Assembly (NCBI RefSeq): GCF_042445055.1
Contig: NZ_CP170339.1
Span: 434,001-498,000 of the forward strand
DNA length: 64,000 bases
Direction of reading: 5' to 3'
DNA from: Falsihalocynthiibacter sp042445055
GTDB lineage: Bacteria; Pseudomonadota; Alphaproteobacteria; Rhodobacterales; Rhodobacteraceae
Shown: one piece after another, positions 33,459 to 43,028 of the stretch
Numbering within the stretch: position 1 is the stretch's first letter
How the letters are laid out: each line of letters begins with the position of its first letter
The notes under the pieces: model-generated
What the model was told of the DNA's origin: nothing
The model's database searches: none
The model's input: only the letters and a program-made list of their open reading frames with translations
Translations under genes and position numbers: made by a program

Positions 33459-34535
33459 ATGGTGAAAACGATCCAAGATATCTATGCCGCCCAAGTCGCT
33501 GATGGCACGCTTCGGAGTGACCCTGCCCAGATTGCCGCGCTCCCTGAACTTGAGCGATTGAGAGCTGACATTGTCGAAGCTTCGAGCAAATCGAGTGGTT
33601 TGAAGGGGCTCTTTTCGCGCCGCAAGGGAACCCCGAAGGGGCTTTACCTCTGGGGTGGTGTCGGGCGTGGAAAGTCCATGTTGATGGACCTTTTCGTTGA
33701 GTCTCTCGGCGATATCCCCGTACGCCGCGTGCATTTTCATGCGTTCATGCAAGAGGTTCAATCCGCCCTTCATGAAGCCCGTAGTAACGGCACCGACGAC
33801 GCGATTGTTCCAGTCGCCAAGGGCATCGCGGATGAAATTCAGGTGCTGGCATTTGATGAGATGCAGATCACGGATATCGCCGATGCGATGATTGTTGGGC
33901 GGCTGTTTGAGATGCTGCACGAGCAGGGCGTTGCCGTCATTACGACGTCAAATCGCATTCCGGATGACCTTTATAAAGACGGGTTAAACAGGCAGCTTTT
34001 CCTGCCGTTCATTGACCGTATCAAAGACGATATGGTCGTGCACGAACTTCGGAGCAATACCGATTATCGTCAGGATCGTCTCGCGGGAAACCGTGTGTAT
34101 TTTGCGCCGAACAACAATGAGGCCAAGCGTGCCATAGAAGAAATCTGGCAGGATTTCAGCAATGGCAAAGGCGCGCCGCTCGACCTTACGGTCAAGGCGC
34201 GCACTGTCCATATTCCGGCATTTCATAACGGCGTCGCGCGGGCACGATTTTATGATCTGTGCGGCAAGATGTTGGGGCCTGCGGACTATCTGGCCATCGC
34301 GCAGGCCGCGCGGGTGCTTATTCTGGAAGACATACCGTGTCTGGGCCGTAGCAACTTCAACGAAGCCAAACGCTTTGTTACGTTGATCGACGCTTTATAC
34401 GAAGCCAAGGTGCGCCTGATTTGCTCCGCGGCGGCACAACCTGAGATGCTCTATCTTGAGGGCGAAGGAACGTTTGAATTTGAACGTACTGCAAGCCGTC
34501 TAAGAGAAATGCAAAGTGCCGATTGGGGCGCTTAG
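33459..34535 (+). CDS. zapE: Cell division protein ZapE (AFG1-like ATPase)
   Basis: A 358-aa AAA-type ATPase of the AFG1/ZapE family, linked to Z-ring function in E. coli. The Walker A is LWGGVGRGKSMLMDLF (about 64-79), and Walker B is VLAFDEMQITDIADAM (about 128-143). The family segments PVRRVHFHAFM and ITTSNRIPDDLYKDGLNRQL are also clear. Length fits the family. It converges with folC, overlapping it by 4 nt at the ends. Confidence 0.94.
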   Translation: MVKTIQDIYAAQVADGTLRSDPAQIAALPELERLRADIVEASSKSSGLKGLFSRRKGTPKGLYLWGGVGRGKSMLMDLFVESLGDIPVRRVHFHAFMQEVQSALHEARSNGTDDAIVPVAKGIADEIQVLAFDEMQITDIADAMIVGRLFEMLHEQGVAVITTSNRIPDDLYKDGLNRQLFLPFIDRIKDDMVVHELRSNTDYRQDRLAGNRVYFAPNNNEAKRAIEEIWQDFSNGKGAPLDLTVKARTVHIPAFHNGVARARFYDLCGKMLGPADYLAIAQAARVLILEDIPCLGRSNFNEAKRFVTLIDALYEAKVRLICSAAAQPEMLYLEGEGTFEFERTASRLREMQSADWGA

Positions 34536-35800
34536 CCGTTCTCGCGCAGGATATGCCCAGCAAGGTAAAGTGATCCACAAATCAATATACGTGCGTTCGG
34601 ATCGTGTATGTTCTGAACGGCGGTTGCAACATCCGGCGCAGTTGTAGCAGCAAGGCCGACTTTCTCGGCTTCTGATGCGGTCGTTTCGGCGGGGAGCGTG
34701 TTCACTTCGTCCGGAATGGAAATCGCGGTGAGGGATTTAGCAACTTCTGCGAGGGGGCGAAGATAGCCAGCGATATCCTTGGTGTTGAGCATCCCGCAGA
34801 TGAGGTGCGTATCCTTTAAAGGAAGCGACCGTAGAAGCGACGCGATCGCCTCGCCTGCGGCGGGGTTGTGACCGCCATCAAGCCAAAGCTCCCGCTCACC
34901 CGCCGCTTCTAAAAGTGGTCCATGGTGCAAGCGCTGCATTCGTGCGGGCCATGTTGCATTCGTCATCGCGGCTTCGCATGCGGCCTCGTCCATCCCAAGC
35001 GCGCGCAGACTCGCTATCGCGATGCCCGCGTTCTGAATTTGGTGCTCGCCCAAAAGGCTCGGTAGCGGTAAATCAAGCAGGCCCGTTTCATCTTGAAATA
35101 TGAGACGGCCACGCTCTTGAAAGACATGCCAATGCTGCCCCTGCGCAATGAGTGGGGCGTTCATATTCGCGGCTTTTGCCTCAATGACGGCGAGGGCTTC
35201 GTCGTCTTGCTTGCCCACAACGCAGGGCACGCCACGTTTGATAATTCCTGCCTTTTCACCCGCAATCTCGGCCAGCGTTTCGCCGAGAAACTGGGTGTGA
35301 TCGATTGATACGGGGGTGATGACGGTCAGCGCCGGTTCATCCACAACGTTTGTCGCATCAAGCCGTCCGCCAAGGCCGACCTCAAGCAAGGTATAATCCG
35401 CATCCGTCCGCGAAAACGCCAAAAGGGCGGCGACGGTTGTAATTTCAAAATAGGTGATACTGTCGGGGCCGTTCTGCTCATAGCAGGTATCAAGAATCTC
35501 GGTGAGTGCGGGCTCCGAAATCAGCTCGCCAGCAAGGCGGATACGCTCATGAAACCGCGCCAAATGGGGAGACGTGTAGGCATGTACGCGCTTTCCTGCA
35601 CCTTCGAGGCCAGCGCGGATCATTGCTTGGGTGCTGCCTTTACCGTTGGTCCCTGCGATGTGAATGACAGGCGGAAGAGAGCGTTCGGGATGCCCAAGGA
35701 TCGCAAGCAACCTGTGCATGCGATCCAAGTTCAGATCCATGACCTTGGGGTGAAGCTTCATCATCCGCTCAAGGATGACGTCCGATTTAGCGGCGCTCAC
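34532..35800 (-). CDS. folC: Dihydrofolate synthase / folylpolyglutamate synthase
   Basis: FolC adds glutamate to dihydropteroate and to tetrahydrofolates in the cytoplasm, using ATP. The 422-aa Mur-ligase-like protein has the P-loop HIAGTNGKGSTQAMI (about 47-61), SPHLARFHERIRLAG, LLEVGLGGRLDATN, and the C-terminal domain motif LWLDGGHNPAAGEAIA. The start is GTG overlapping the accD stop (GTGA), so accD and folC are coupled, a common arrangement. Confidence 0.96.
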   Translation of the reverse strand: MSAAKSDVILERMMKLHPKVMDLNLDRMHRLLAILGHPERSLPPVIHIAGTNGKGSTQAMIRAGLEGAGKRVHAYTSPHLARFHERIRLAGELISEPALTEILDTCYEQNGPDSITYFEITTVAALLAFSRTDADYTLLEVGLGGRLDATNVVDEPALTVITPVSIDHTQFLGETLAEIAGEKAGIIKRGVPCVVGKQDDEALAVIEAKAANMNAPLIAQGQHWHVFQERGRLIFQDETGLLDLPLPSLLGEHQIQNAGIAIASLRALGMDEAACEAAMTNATWPARMQRLHHGPLLEAAGERELWLDGGHNPAAGEAIASLLRSLPLKDTHLICGMLNTKDIAGYLRPLAEVAKSLTAISIPDEVNTLPAETTASEAEKVGLAATTAPDVATAVQNIHDPNARILICGSLYLAGHILRENG

Positions 35801-36693
35801 TTTTTCTCGTCGTCTGGTTTAGGAAGGTCGCCAGAAACCGCAGGAGGAAGCCCCATCAGCATACGGATGATCGCCGTAAGTTCCGCTTTGAGATCCTTGC
35901 GTTCGGTTACCCGATCCAACATCCCGTGATCGAGCAAATATTCCGAGCGCTGGAAGCCTTCTGGTAGCTTCTCACGAAGGGTTTGTTCGATCACGCGCGT
36001 ACCTGCAAAGCCGATAAGTGCGTTCGGCTCGCCGATTTGTACGTCACCAAGCATCGCATAACTCGCGGTTACGCCGCCGGTCGTCGGGTGCGTCAAGACA
36101 ACGATGAACGGCAGGCCAGCGTCCTTGAGCATTTCAACTGCGACCGTTGTGCGTGGCATTTGCATAAGCGAGAGGATGCCCTCTTGCATACGCGCGCCAC
36201 CCGCTGCCGAGAACAGAACAAGCGGACGTTTCGTCTTCACGGCGCGTTCGGCAGCGGCGATAATCGCGTTACCGACATACATTCCCATTGATCCGCCCAT
36301 AAAGGCAAAGTCTTGGCCTGCGGCAACGATCGGAGTGCGGTTCATCTCGCCTTCGACAACCAGCATCGCATCACGCTCGCCCGTTTTCTTTTGGGCGGCT
36401 TTCAGGCGGTCGGGGTATTTCTTCTGATCGCGAAATGAAAGCGGATCAGCAATTACCTCGGGCACCTTAATTTCTGTGAAAATCCCACCGTCAAATAGCG
36501 CGGCGAAACGGTCGCGTGGGCTAATGTACATATGGTGGTTGCAGGACGAGCAAACATTCAGATTCTCGGCCAGTTCGCGGTGAAACAGCATGGTCCCGCA
36601 TTCGGGGCACTTTTGCCAGAGGTTCTCTGGAACTTCTCTGCGCGAGAAAAGTGAGTTGATTGTGGGGCGAACGTAGTTTGAAATCCAGTTCAT
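35797..36693 (-). CDS. accD: Acetyl-CoA carboxylase carboxyltransferase subunit beta
   Basis: AccD with AccA transfers the carboxyl group from biotin to acetyl-CoA for fatty acid synthesis. The 298-aa protein has the N-terminal zinc ribbon (C29, C32, C48, C51; WQKCPECGTMLF and NVCSSCNHHM) and the carboxyltransferase core VEGEMNRTPIVAAGQDFAFM, SAAGGARMQEGILSLMQM, and LTHPTTGGVTASYAMLGD. The C-terminus is short and charged. First gene of accD-folC. Confidence 0.97.
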   Translation of the reverse strand: MNWISNYVRPTINSLFSRREVPENLWQKCPECGTMLFHRELAENLNVCSSCNHHMYISPRDRFAALFDGGIFTEIKVPEVIADPLSFRDQKKYPDRLKAAQKKTGERDAMLVVEGEMNRTPIVAAGQDFAFMGGSMGMYVGNAIIAAAERAVKTKRPLVLFSAAGGARMQEGILSLMQMPRTTVAVEMLKDAGLPFIVVLTHPTTGGVTASYAMLGDVQIGEPNALIGFAGTRVIEQTLREKLPEGFQRSEYLLDHGMLDRVTERKDLKAELTAIIRMLMGLPPAVSGDLPKPDDEKK

Positions 36694-36766
36694 CCGAAGG
36701 TGTCCTGCTGTTTGGGGCGCGAATTTGCGTTTCCCCTCAAATAATCAATGGCGCAGCGAATTGCAA

Positions 36767-37639
36767 TCAACGTCGCACCCCAACACGTATCGCAAGCCAA
36801 GAAACTGCAAGCATTGCGAACTCTTGCATGATTTCAACGCTTGTGGGGGCAAAATTATCTATTCCTTCGGGTAGAACATAGAGGGCTAGGCCGCTCATTT
36901 CCCCAGGGTACGCGACGATAAGCATACCAAAGGCGTTGTTAACGAAATGCAAACCGATTGCAGCGCCCAGATTTCCCGTGCGCGCCACCAAATCCGATGC
37001 CGCCAAGGAGAACATGCCCGCCCATACAACAATCATCCACGCATTTGCGCCGTTGTTGGTGTCATAGTGCCCCAATCCAAACAGCAACGCAGTTATCCCC
37101 ATCCACATCCAGCGCGACGAGAACCGCGCCGCTATCTGTTGTTGTAGGTAGCCACGAAAGAGAATTTCCTCAGCGCTCGTTTGAATAAGCAGCCCCAAGA
37201 GCGAAAGCGGCAACAAATAAAGCCAAACTACACCGGAAAGGTTCTTGACGACTTCGACATTTTCACCGCCGCCGTATGGGGGGAGAAAGATAATCGCGAC
37301 ATGTAGAAACAGCATCGCTTTGACTGCGCGCCAGAAGTACGGCCAGATCTGTTGGACGTCGCCAAACAACGTCAGCGGCTTGCGATTATGCAGAATCCAA
37401 ACCGTGACAGCAGGGCCAAGGATCATACAGAGAAACGAATAGAGCACCGCCATCGTCTTGACGGGCGAAAATGCTGTTGCTCCTTCTGTGGAAGGCGGCG
37501 CATCAAAAATCGGGGAGAAAAACAGCCATATCGAAATCGCATACACCGCGAAACAAAGGCCCATCCCGACAATCGTGCGCCAAACCTCGGATTTGGCGCG
37601 GGCGGGGGCGATGAATTCGGCGTGAGGTGCGTAGGACAT
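36767..37639 (-). CDS. CPBP-family intramembrane glutamic endopeptidase
   Basis: A 290-aa polytopic membrane protein with about eight hydrophobic segments. The ABI/CPBP motif EE-x3-R is at residues 157-162 (LIQTSAEEILFRGYLQQQIA), with further motif regions ITALLFGLGHYDTNNGANAW and GAAIGLHFVNNAFGMLIV, the His and Asn/His positions of the Rce1-like family. The start is placed at ATG 37639 (MSYAPHAEFIAPARA) because an upstream extension in frame lacks character and overlaps the divergent promoter region. Role unknown; relatives process prenylated or bacteriocin-like peptides. Confidence 0.85.
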   Translation of the reverse strand: MSYAPHAEFIAPARAKSEVWRTIVGMGLCFAVYAISIWLFFSPIFDAPPSTEGATAFSPVKTMAVLYSFLCMILGPAVTVWILHNRKPLTLFGDVQQIWPYFWRAVKAMLFLHVAIIFLPPYGGGENVEVVKNLSGVVWLYLLPLSLLGLLIQTSAEEILFRGYLQQQIAARFSSRWMWMGITALLFGLGHYDTNNGANAWMIVVWAGMFSLAASDLVARTGNLGAAIGLHFVNNAFGMLIVAYPGEMSGLALYVLPEGIDNFAPTSVEIMQEFAMLAVSWLAIRVGVRR

Positions 37640-37745
37640 TTGGCCTCTGAAGTGGCGCGGGGTTATTGCTTTTCCGAGTGGTATTCGTGACATATAAGGT
37701 CCAGAAGCGAAACCGAAAAGCACCTGATCGGGTATTACACAGAAT

Positions 37746-38519
37746 ATGGCCAAGCAGATCCTCACCTTTCTTGACCGCGTCTACCATCACCGCATATTGC
37801 GCCGCTGGTCGCGTTGGGCAGAGGACGCCGAGAACGTCGACTTGAAATCGCTTCGCATGTTGCGCCGTCGTGGGCGGCAAATAAGTGCGCGTGTGAACGA
37901 GCTTCTCTATGTGTCCGAGGGACGGCTCGCGTTGCCACACATTGGCTCTAACGCTATTCAAACGCCGCCGACTTCGGATTGGGCATGGCGGCCCGAACTT
38001 TGGCGGGGGCCGCTTACGCCTCGTGGTCAGGCATCCGTTGCGTCCAAGACCGAGTTTGGCCAAGAAGTTACTGTCTTCCACGATTGCAACATTAGCGAAA
38101 TCAACATGCGCCAGTTGCGCAACCAGCGTGCAGAAGATTTGGCGCCCTTTGGGTTTCGTGTCGAAGTTTTTCGTTTTGACGGAAGTTTTCTTTCATTGGT
38201 TATTGAACTTCCCAAAGAGGCAACTCAAGGATTGAAACGCAATCATCTGGTGCGATTGAACACGACAGTTGAGCTTGAAAGACCCGCAGAAATCTCGGCG
38301 CGACTAAACGTGAAGAACGGCCCAAACACCGATCAGTTCAACCGTGATCTTGAGCTGGAAGATGGGCACGCAGAGGTCGATTTTGATCTCTCATACTCCG
38401 AGATGAACGAAAACAGGGTAGAGCGCGTTTGGGTTGATCTGGTCATCAAAGACCCAGAGATGAACCAGATTATCCTCCGCGACATCACATTTAGCCGCCG
38501 CCCGCGTGCGGAATTATAG
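37746..38519 (+). CDS. DUF6478-like uncharacterised protein
   Basis: A 257-aa protein of unknown function, of a type I associate with Rhodobacteraceae (DUF6478, from memory). The basic helical N-terminus (about 1-55, RILRRWSRWAEDAENVDLKS) is followed by a mostly beta body with DWAWRPELWRGPLTPRG, VTVFHDCNISEINMRQLRNQ and VEVFRFDGSFLSLVIELP. No signal peptide or membrane segment. The following 123-aa gene lies 8 nt downstream, so the pair is probably an operon. Confidence 0.7.
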   Translation: MAKQILTFLDRVYHHRILRRWSRWAEDAENVDLKSLRMLRRRGRQISARVNELLYVSEGRLALPHIGSNAIQTPPTSDWAWRPELWRGPLTPRGQASVASKTEFGQEVTVFHDCNISEINMRQLRNQRAEDLAPFGFRVEVFRFDGSFLSLVIELPKEATQGLKRNHLVRLNTTVELERPAEISARLNVKNGPNTDQFNRDLELEDGHAEVDFDLSYSEMNENRVERVWVDLVIKDPEMNQIILRDITFSRRPRAEL

Positions 38520-38527
38520 GTGCAAAG

Positions 38528-38899
38528 ATGAACGAACTTTCGCTTGTTAAGGTCCGCATTCGGAATGGCGTTTGGGAGGGCGTGCTGACATCCTCTGGCG
38601 CCGACATTCCGCAAATTTCCGTCACGCATCTTGAGAAACCATTGGTAAATGTTCAACTGATCGACCGTCCAGAAGAGCCGAACTCTTGGTTGCTAAAGGT
38701 TGCGATTCCGATGGAGCTTATTTCCGAAGGGGTCCACACTTTCCTTATTCAGAACGCCGAGAGCGGTGAGACGTTGAACAGTTTCTCGCTTGTCACCGGT
38801 GATCCGCTTTCTCAGGATATTCGCGTCGAGATGAATCTGCTTCGAGAGGAGTTGGATATGCTCAAGCGCGCCTTTCGCCGTCACTGCTCGGAAACCTAA
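38528..38899 (+). CDS. Uncharacterised 123-aa protein, partner of the upstream gene
   Basis: Not recognised. The product looks beta-rich in its first 95 residues (VKVRIRNGVWEGVLTSSG, VAIPMELISEGVHTFLI) and ends in a charged helix (LREELDMLKRAFRRHC). No signal peptide. AGGTGCAAAG precedes the ATG, 8 nt after the previous stop, so the two are likely co-expressed. Could form a complex with that neighbour; inferred from position only. Confidence 0.65.
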   Translation: MNELSLVKVRIRNGVWEGVLTSSGADIPQISVTHLEKPLVNVQLIDRPEEPNSWLLKVAIPMELISEGVHTFLIQNAESGETLNSFSLVTGDPLSQDIRVEMNLLREELDMLKRAFRRHCSET

Positions 38900-38972
38900 C
38901 GCGTATTTGACGCCGCGTTCTGCGTGACTTCTGATTGCTGGGGGGGCAGTTTGCGGCTACTGGAGGATTGAT

Positions 38973-41000
38973 ATGACCAACTATCCCACGCTTTTGGCGC
39001 CGCTTGATCTAGGTTTTACCACCTTAAAAAATCGCGTTCTCATGGGGTCTATGCACACAGGCCTTGAGGAAACCAAAGACTGGAACCGCGTAGCGCGTTT
39101 CTATGGAGACCGCGCGGCGGGTGGGGTCGGATTGATCGTAACGGGCGGCATGGCGCCAAATGCCGAAGGCGGCGTTTTCCCGGGTGCGGCGGGTCTTTTC
39201 TCAGAAGAAGATATCGCAAATCATCGCGTCGTAACTGATCGTGTCCACCAAGAGGGTGGCAAGATCGCGATGCAGATTCTGCATGCGGGGCGGTATGCGT
39301 ATTCGCCAAACTGTGTCGCGCCGAGCGCGATCAAATCCCCTATCTCTCCGTTTCCTCCGAAGGAGCTGGATGCCGAAGGGATTGAGAAACAGATATCCGA
39401 CATCGTAACTGCTGCCGAACGTGCCAAAGAGGCGGGTTATGACGGTGTGGAAATCATGGGGTCGGAAGGGTACTTCCTGAATGAATTCCTTGTGACGCAT
39501 ACCAACAAGCGTGAGGACGAGTGGGGCGGATCATACGAGAACCGGATGCGCCTTCCTGTTGAGGTTGTGGCGCGGGTTCGCAAGGCTGTTGGCGACGAGT
39601 TCATCGTTATTTACCGACTGTCGATGATTGACCTCATTCCCAATGGTTCAACCTTCGATGAGGTTATCCAACTCGCGCAGGCCGTCGAAGCGGCAGGCGC
39701 AACGATTATCAACACCGGAATTGGATGGCACGAGGCCCGTATCCCGACCATCGCGACATCTGTGCCGCGCGCAGGTTTCGCATGGGTCACCAAAAAGTTG
39801 ATGGGCAAAGTCGGCATCCCTGTGATCACCAGCAACCGTATCAATACGCCCGAAGTCGCCGAGGATCTCCTGAGCAATGGCGTTGCGGATATGGTTTCGA
39901 TGGCGCGGCCGTTCCTTGCGGATGCGGATTTTGTTAACAAGGCCGCTGCAGGGAAATCCCAAGAAATCGCGCCTTGCATCGCGTGCAACCAAGCCTGCCT
40001 AGATCATACATTCTCAGGCAAGCTCACAAGCTGTCTGGTTAATCCCCGCGCGTGTCACGAGAGCGAAATCGAACTTACGACAACGACTTCGCCCAAGACC
40101 GTTGCTGTTGTCGGTGCAGGCCCTGCGGGATTGTCGACGGCAATTACGGCGGCAATGCGTGGGCACAAAGTATCGCTTTTCGACAAAGGCGACGAGATCG
40201 GCGGACAGTTGAATATTGCCAAGCAGGTGCCTGGCAAGGAAGAGTTCTTTGGGCTCGTGGATTGGTACAAGGTGATGGTCGAGCAAACAGGCGTCACGAC
40301 GCATCTCGGCCAAGAAGCAACTGCGGATGATCTGCTCTCATTCGATGAAGTTGTGATTGCCACTGGTGTAACCCCACGAGACCCAGAGATCATTGGTCAG
40401 GACGCACCGAACGTCTTGTCATACATTGATGTTTTGAAACACAAAGCTCACGTTGGGAAAAAGGTGGCCATTGTGGGCGCTGGTGGCATTGGTTTCGACG
40501 TTGCCGAGTACCTCGTTCATGACGGTGAAAGTGCGGCCGAGAACCTTGAGATGTGGAAGCGCGAATGGGGAGTCGGTGACCCGTCCGAGGATCGCGGCGG
40601 CGTTGCACCAGAAGGTGCAGAGCCACAACCACCCGCGCGCGAGGTCGTGCTCTTGCAGCGCAAAGCCGAGAAGCTTGGTAAGCGACTGGGTAAAACAACT
40701 GGCTGGATTCACCGTGCGGCGCTTCAGATGAAGAATGTCAAAATGATCGGTGGCGTGAACTATGAGGCCGTCGCGCCAAATGGCCTTCAGATCAGCTTTG
40801 GCGAAGCGCGGGAACGTCCCGAAGTGATCGAGTGCGACACTATTGTACTTTGTGCTGGGCAGATATCTGAACGGAGCCTTGCAGATGAGCTGGCGAGTGT
40901 GGGTAAACAGGCACACGTTATCGGTGGCGCTGATGTGGCTGCTGAATTGGACGCCAAACGTGCCATAAATCAAGGAACCCGTCTTGCGGCGAAATTCTAG
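38973..41000 (+). CDS. FadH-like 2,4-dienoyl-CoA reductase / Old Yellow Enzyme with FeS and FAD
   Basis: A 675-aa NADPH-dependent flavoenzyme. The N-terminal FMN TIM-barrel (about 1-330) has VLMGSMHTGLEETKD, IAMQILHAGRYAYS and NEFLVTHTNKREDEWGGSYE. A 4Fe-4S cluster is bound by C335, C338, C342 and C354 (CIACNQACLDH, then LTSCLVNP). The C-terminal FAD/NAD domain contains VAVVGAGPAGLSTAITAAM and VAIVGAGGIGFDVAEYLVHD. This matches FadH, which helps degrade unsaturated fatty acids, but related trimethylamine-dehydrogenase-like enzymes share the plan. GGAGG lies 6 nt before the ATG. An acyl-CoA dehydrogenase is encoded 20 kb away. Confidence 0.9.
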   Translation: MTNYPTLLAPLDLGFTTLKNRVLMGSMHTGLEETKDWNRVARFYGDRAAGGVGLIVTGGMAPNAEGGVFPGAAGLFSEEDIANHRVVTDRVHQEGGKIAMQILHAGRYAYSPNCVAPSAIKSPISPFPPKELDAEGIEKQISDIVTAAERAKEAGYDGVEIMGSEGYFLNEFLVTHTNKREDEWGGSYENRMRLPVEVVARVRKAVGDEFIVIYRLSMIDLIPNGSTFDEVIQLAQAVEAAGATIINTGIGWHEARIPTIATSVPRAGFAWVTKKLMGKVGIPVITSNRINTPEVAEDLLSNGVADMVSMARPFLADADFVNKAAAGKSQEIAPCIACNQACLDHTFSGKLTSCLVNPRACHESEIELTTTTSPKTVAVVGAGPAGLSTAITAAMRGHKVSLFDKGDEIGGQLNIAKQVPGKEEFFGLVDWYKVMVEQTGVTTHLGQEATADDLLSFDEVVIATGVTPRDPEIIGQDAPNVLSYIDVLKHKAHVGKKVAIVGAGGIGFDVAEYLVHDGESAAENLEMWKREWGVGDPSEDRGGVAPEGAEPQPPAREVVLLQRKAEKLGKRLGKTTGWIHRAALQMKNVKMIGGVNYEAVAPNGLQISFGEARERPEVIECDTIVLCAGQISERSLADELASVGKQAHVIGGADVAAELDAKRAINQGTRLAAKF

Positions 41001-41170
41001 GTAATTACCATTTCTTTTTAGGTGCTTAGGGTGGCCTGGGCGGTTTTCGGGCCGCCATTTGCTCTGCCTCAATTGTTTCCAATAACCGCGCAATTGCCAG
41101 CGGAACAGCACAATTCCGCCCGATTTCGTCTTTAGAATTAGAGAGGGAACTGGGGATGTAAGGAGTTGTT

Positions 41171-42076
41171 ATGGATCGACTCACCGAAATGGAAGCCTTT
41201 GCCACGGTAGTGGATCAAGGTGGATTTACCGATGCTGCCAAGAAGATGGGGATTTCCAAATCTGCCGTGTCCAAGCACGTTTCGTCGCTTGAGGCGCGCC
41301 TTGGCGCTCGTCTATTGAATCGCACGACCCGTCGCGTAAGCCCGACGGAAATTGGCCTTGCGTACTATGATCGCGCGCGTCGCGTATTGAACGATGCGGG
41401 TGAGGCCGATGCCCTTGTGACCTCCATGCAATCTGCGCCCTCTGGTTTGCTGCGCATCTCTGTTGCGACCGATTTCGGCGTAAACCACTTGTCGCCCGTG
41501 CTTGGTGATTTCCTGACGGAGTTCCCCGATATCACCGTGAACATGGTTCTGAACAATCGCTTTGTTGAGTTGATCAGCGAAGGTTTCGATATGGCCGTAC
41601 GGATTGGGGAGCTTGAAGATAGCACCCTCCGCGCGCGCAAACTTACCGAAACAACCAAGCGCATGGTCGCGTCTCCGGCGTATTTTGAGCGCTATGGACG
41701 ACCGCAGAAAATTGACGATCTGAGCGATCACAAGCTTCTTCACTATTCCAGTCAATCGAGTGGAGCAGTTTGGAAATTGACCGCGCCATCAGGCGAAAAA
41801 CGGCAGGTTCGTACTTCGGGTTGGCTGTCGGTGAATGATGGCCAGTCGCTCTTGAATGCAGCGGTATCTGGGCTCGGGATCGCCTATTTGCCGAGCTACC
41901 TTTATGCCGATGCGATGAAACGCGGCGAAATTGTTGAGGCTATGCCCGACCTACCGATTGAAAAACAAGGGATTTATGCGGTCTACCCGCCCGGACGGTT
42001 TACTCAACCCAAGGTGCGCGCATTCATTGACTTCCTCGCCAATGCGTTCATGGAAAAGGGGCCGGATGTTTGGTGA
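41171..42076 (+). CDS. LysR-family transcriptional regulator
   Basis: A 301-aa LysR regulator. The N-terminal winged helix (about 1-60) has MEAFATVVDQGGFTDAAKKM and SKSAVSKHVSSLEARLGARL followed by LNRTTRRVSPTEIG. A periplasmic-binding-like effector domain (about 90-297) follows. It belongs to the group resembling CrgA/DhcR-type LysRs. AAGGAG lies 6 nt before the ATG. It is next to the FadH-like gene on the same strand, but 170 nt away; target unknown. Confidence 0.93.
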   Translation: MDRLTEMEAFATVVDQGGFTDAAKKMGISKSAVSKHVSSLEARLGARLLNRTTRRVSPTEIGLAYYDRARRVLNDAGEADALVTSMQSAPSGLLRISVATDFGVNHLSPVLGDFLTEFPDITVNMVLNNRFVELISEGFDMAVRIGELEDSTLRARKLTETTKRMVASPAYFERYGRPQKIDDLSDHKLLHYSSQSSGAVWKLTAPSGEKRQVRTSGWLSVNDGQSLLNAAVSGLGIAYLPSYLYADAMKRGEIVEAMPDLPIEKQGIYAVYPPGRFTQPKVRAFIDFLANAFMEKGPDVW

Positions 42077-42080
42077 TCGG

Positions 42081-43028
42081 TCACTGAGTCGAGGTTAAGA
42101 TAGCCTCGACCCGACGATTGTGCGTCCGACCCTCTTCGGTCAAGTTGCTGGCACGCGGGGCCAGAAATCCCATACCCTCCGCTGAAATTTGGTTGGAGTT
42201 GACGCCGTGCTTGTCCCGCAAAAGGGCAACGACAGATGAGGCACGTTTTTTGGAAAGCGCGACATTCCCCGCCAGCGCACCTTCGGAATCGGTATGCCCA
42301 ACCAACGCAATCGTTCTATTCGGATTGCGCTTTAGGTAATCGGAGAGGGCCGCAAGAGAGGCGAAATCATCGCCATCCAAAGCCGATGACCCCGTCGCGA
42401 ATGCCAAATCATCCAACACGATCGAACCGTTCTTTTCGAGCTGCTCAGGAAGGTTTCCAAGATTAAGTTCTTGTGGAGCACTTGCCCCTTTGGTCGAAGT
42501 CGAGAGTGCCTCTGGCTGGGTGTCTTGGGCGCCGACCTGAATGATCTGCACGAAGCCCGAAGTAGAAGAGCGGCTTACCACAAGGCTTACGTACTCGGCG
42601 TTTTCAGCGGCGGGTTTCTTGGCCGCAAGAAAACGGTAATCCCCTAGATCAACATGCATCGCGGGTTCTGGCAGGATCTCGGTATCAAAGCGAAAATCAA
42701 ACCCGCCACACTCTGTTGCGGCGCATTCAAACAAGAGTTCGTACCCTGCATCCACCAATTGCGTGCGTAGACCGTCAAGGATCTGTAGCGTTGTACGCTT
42801 GGAGGCATCAATGCGCCACGCCTGTCGCAATATTGCTCCTTCGGCGGGGACGCTCTCGAATGCGCCATCGCTCCAGCCGCTCACAGGCATCGGATAGCTT
42901 GCGAATTCCTGAAATCTCTCGGCCTCAAGCGTTGCGCCAAAGGGTAGCCGCAAATCCATCGCCATCGCCGCGATGGGCGATAATGCGAGTGCTCCCGCGA
43001 GGAATGATATGCGTCGGATTACGGTCAT
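42081..43028 (-). CDS. OmpA-family outer-membrane / peptidoglycan-binding protein
   Basis: A 315-aa exported protein. The signal peptide (about 1-23, ending AAMA) is followed by an unassigned N-terminal part with a Cys pair (LLFECAATECGGFDFRF). The C-terminal OmpA domain (about 200-310) has IVLDDLAFATGSSALDGD, TIALVGHTDSEGALAGN, LSKKRASSVVALL and the terminal EEGRTHNRRVEAILT, which carries the peptidoglycan-contacting Asp and Arg. It is last in a reverse operon with 4-nt overlaps (CinA-like, GNAT, AhpD-like). Confidence 0.9.
   Translation of the reverse strand: MTVIRRISFLAGALALSPIAAMAMDLRLPFGATLEAERFQEFASYPMPVSGWSDGAFESVPAEGAILRQAWRIDASKRTTLQILDGLRTQLVDAGYELLFECAATECGGFDFRFDTEILPEPAMHVDLGDYRFLAAKKPAAENAEYVSLVVSRSSTSGFVQIIQVGAQDTQPEALSTSTKGASAPQELNLGNLPEQLEKNGSIVLDDLAFATGSSALDGDDFASLAALSDYLKRNPNRTIALVGHTDSEGALAGNVALSKKRASSVVALLRDKHGVNSNQISAEGMGFLAPRASNLTEEGRTHNRRVEAILTSTQ

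Noticed and set aside
37639..37765. Longer N-terminus for the CPBP protease
   Set aside because: The extra 42 residues lack family character and would overlap the start of the divergent gene at 37746.
41001..41170. GC-rich GGCGG/CCGCC hairpin after the FadH-like gene
   Set aside because: Stem is short with an 8-nt loop and no clean T-run, so it was not called a terminator.
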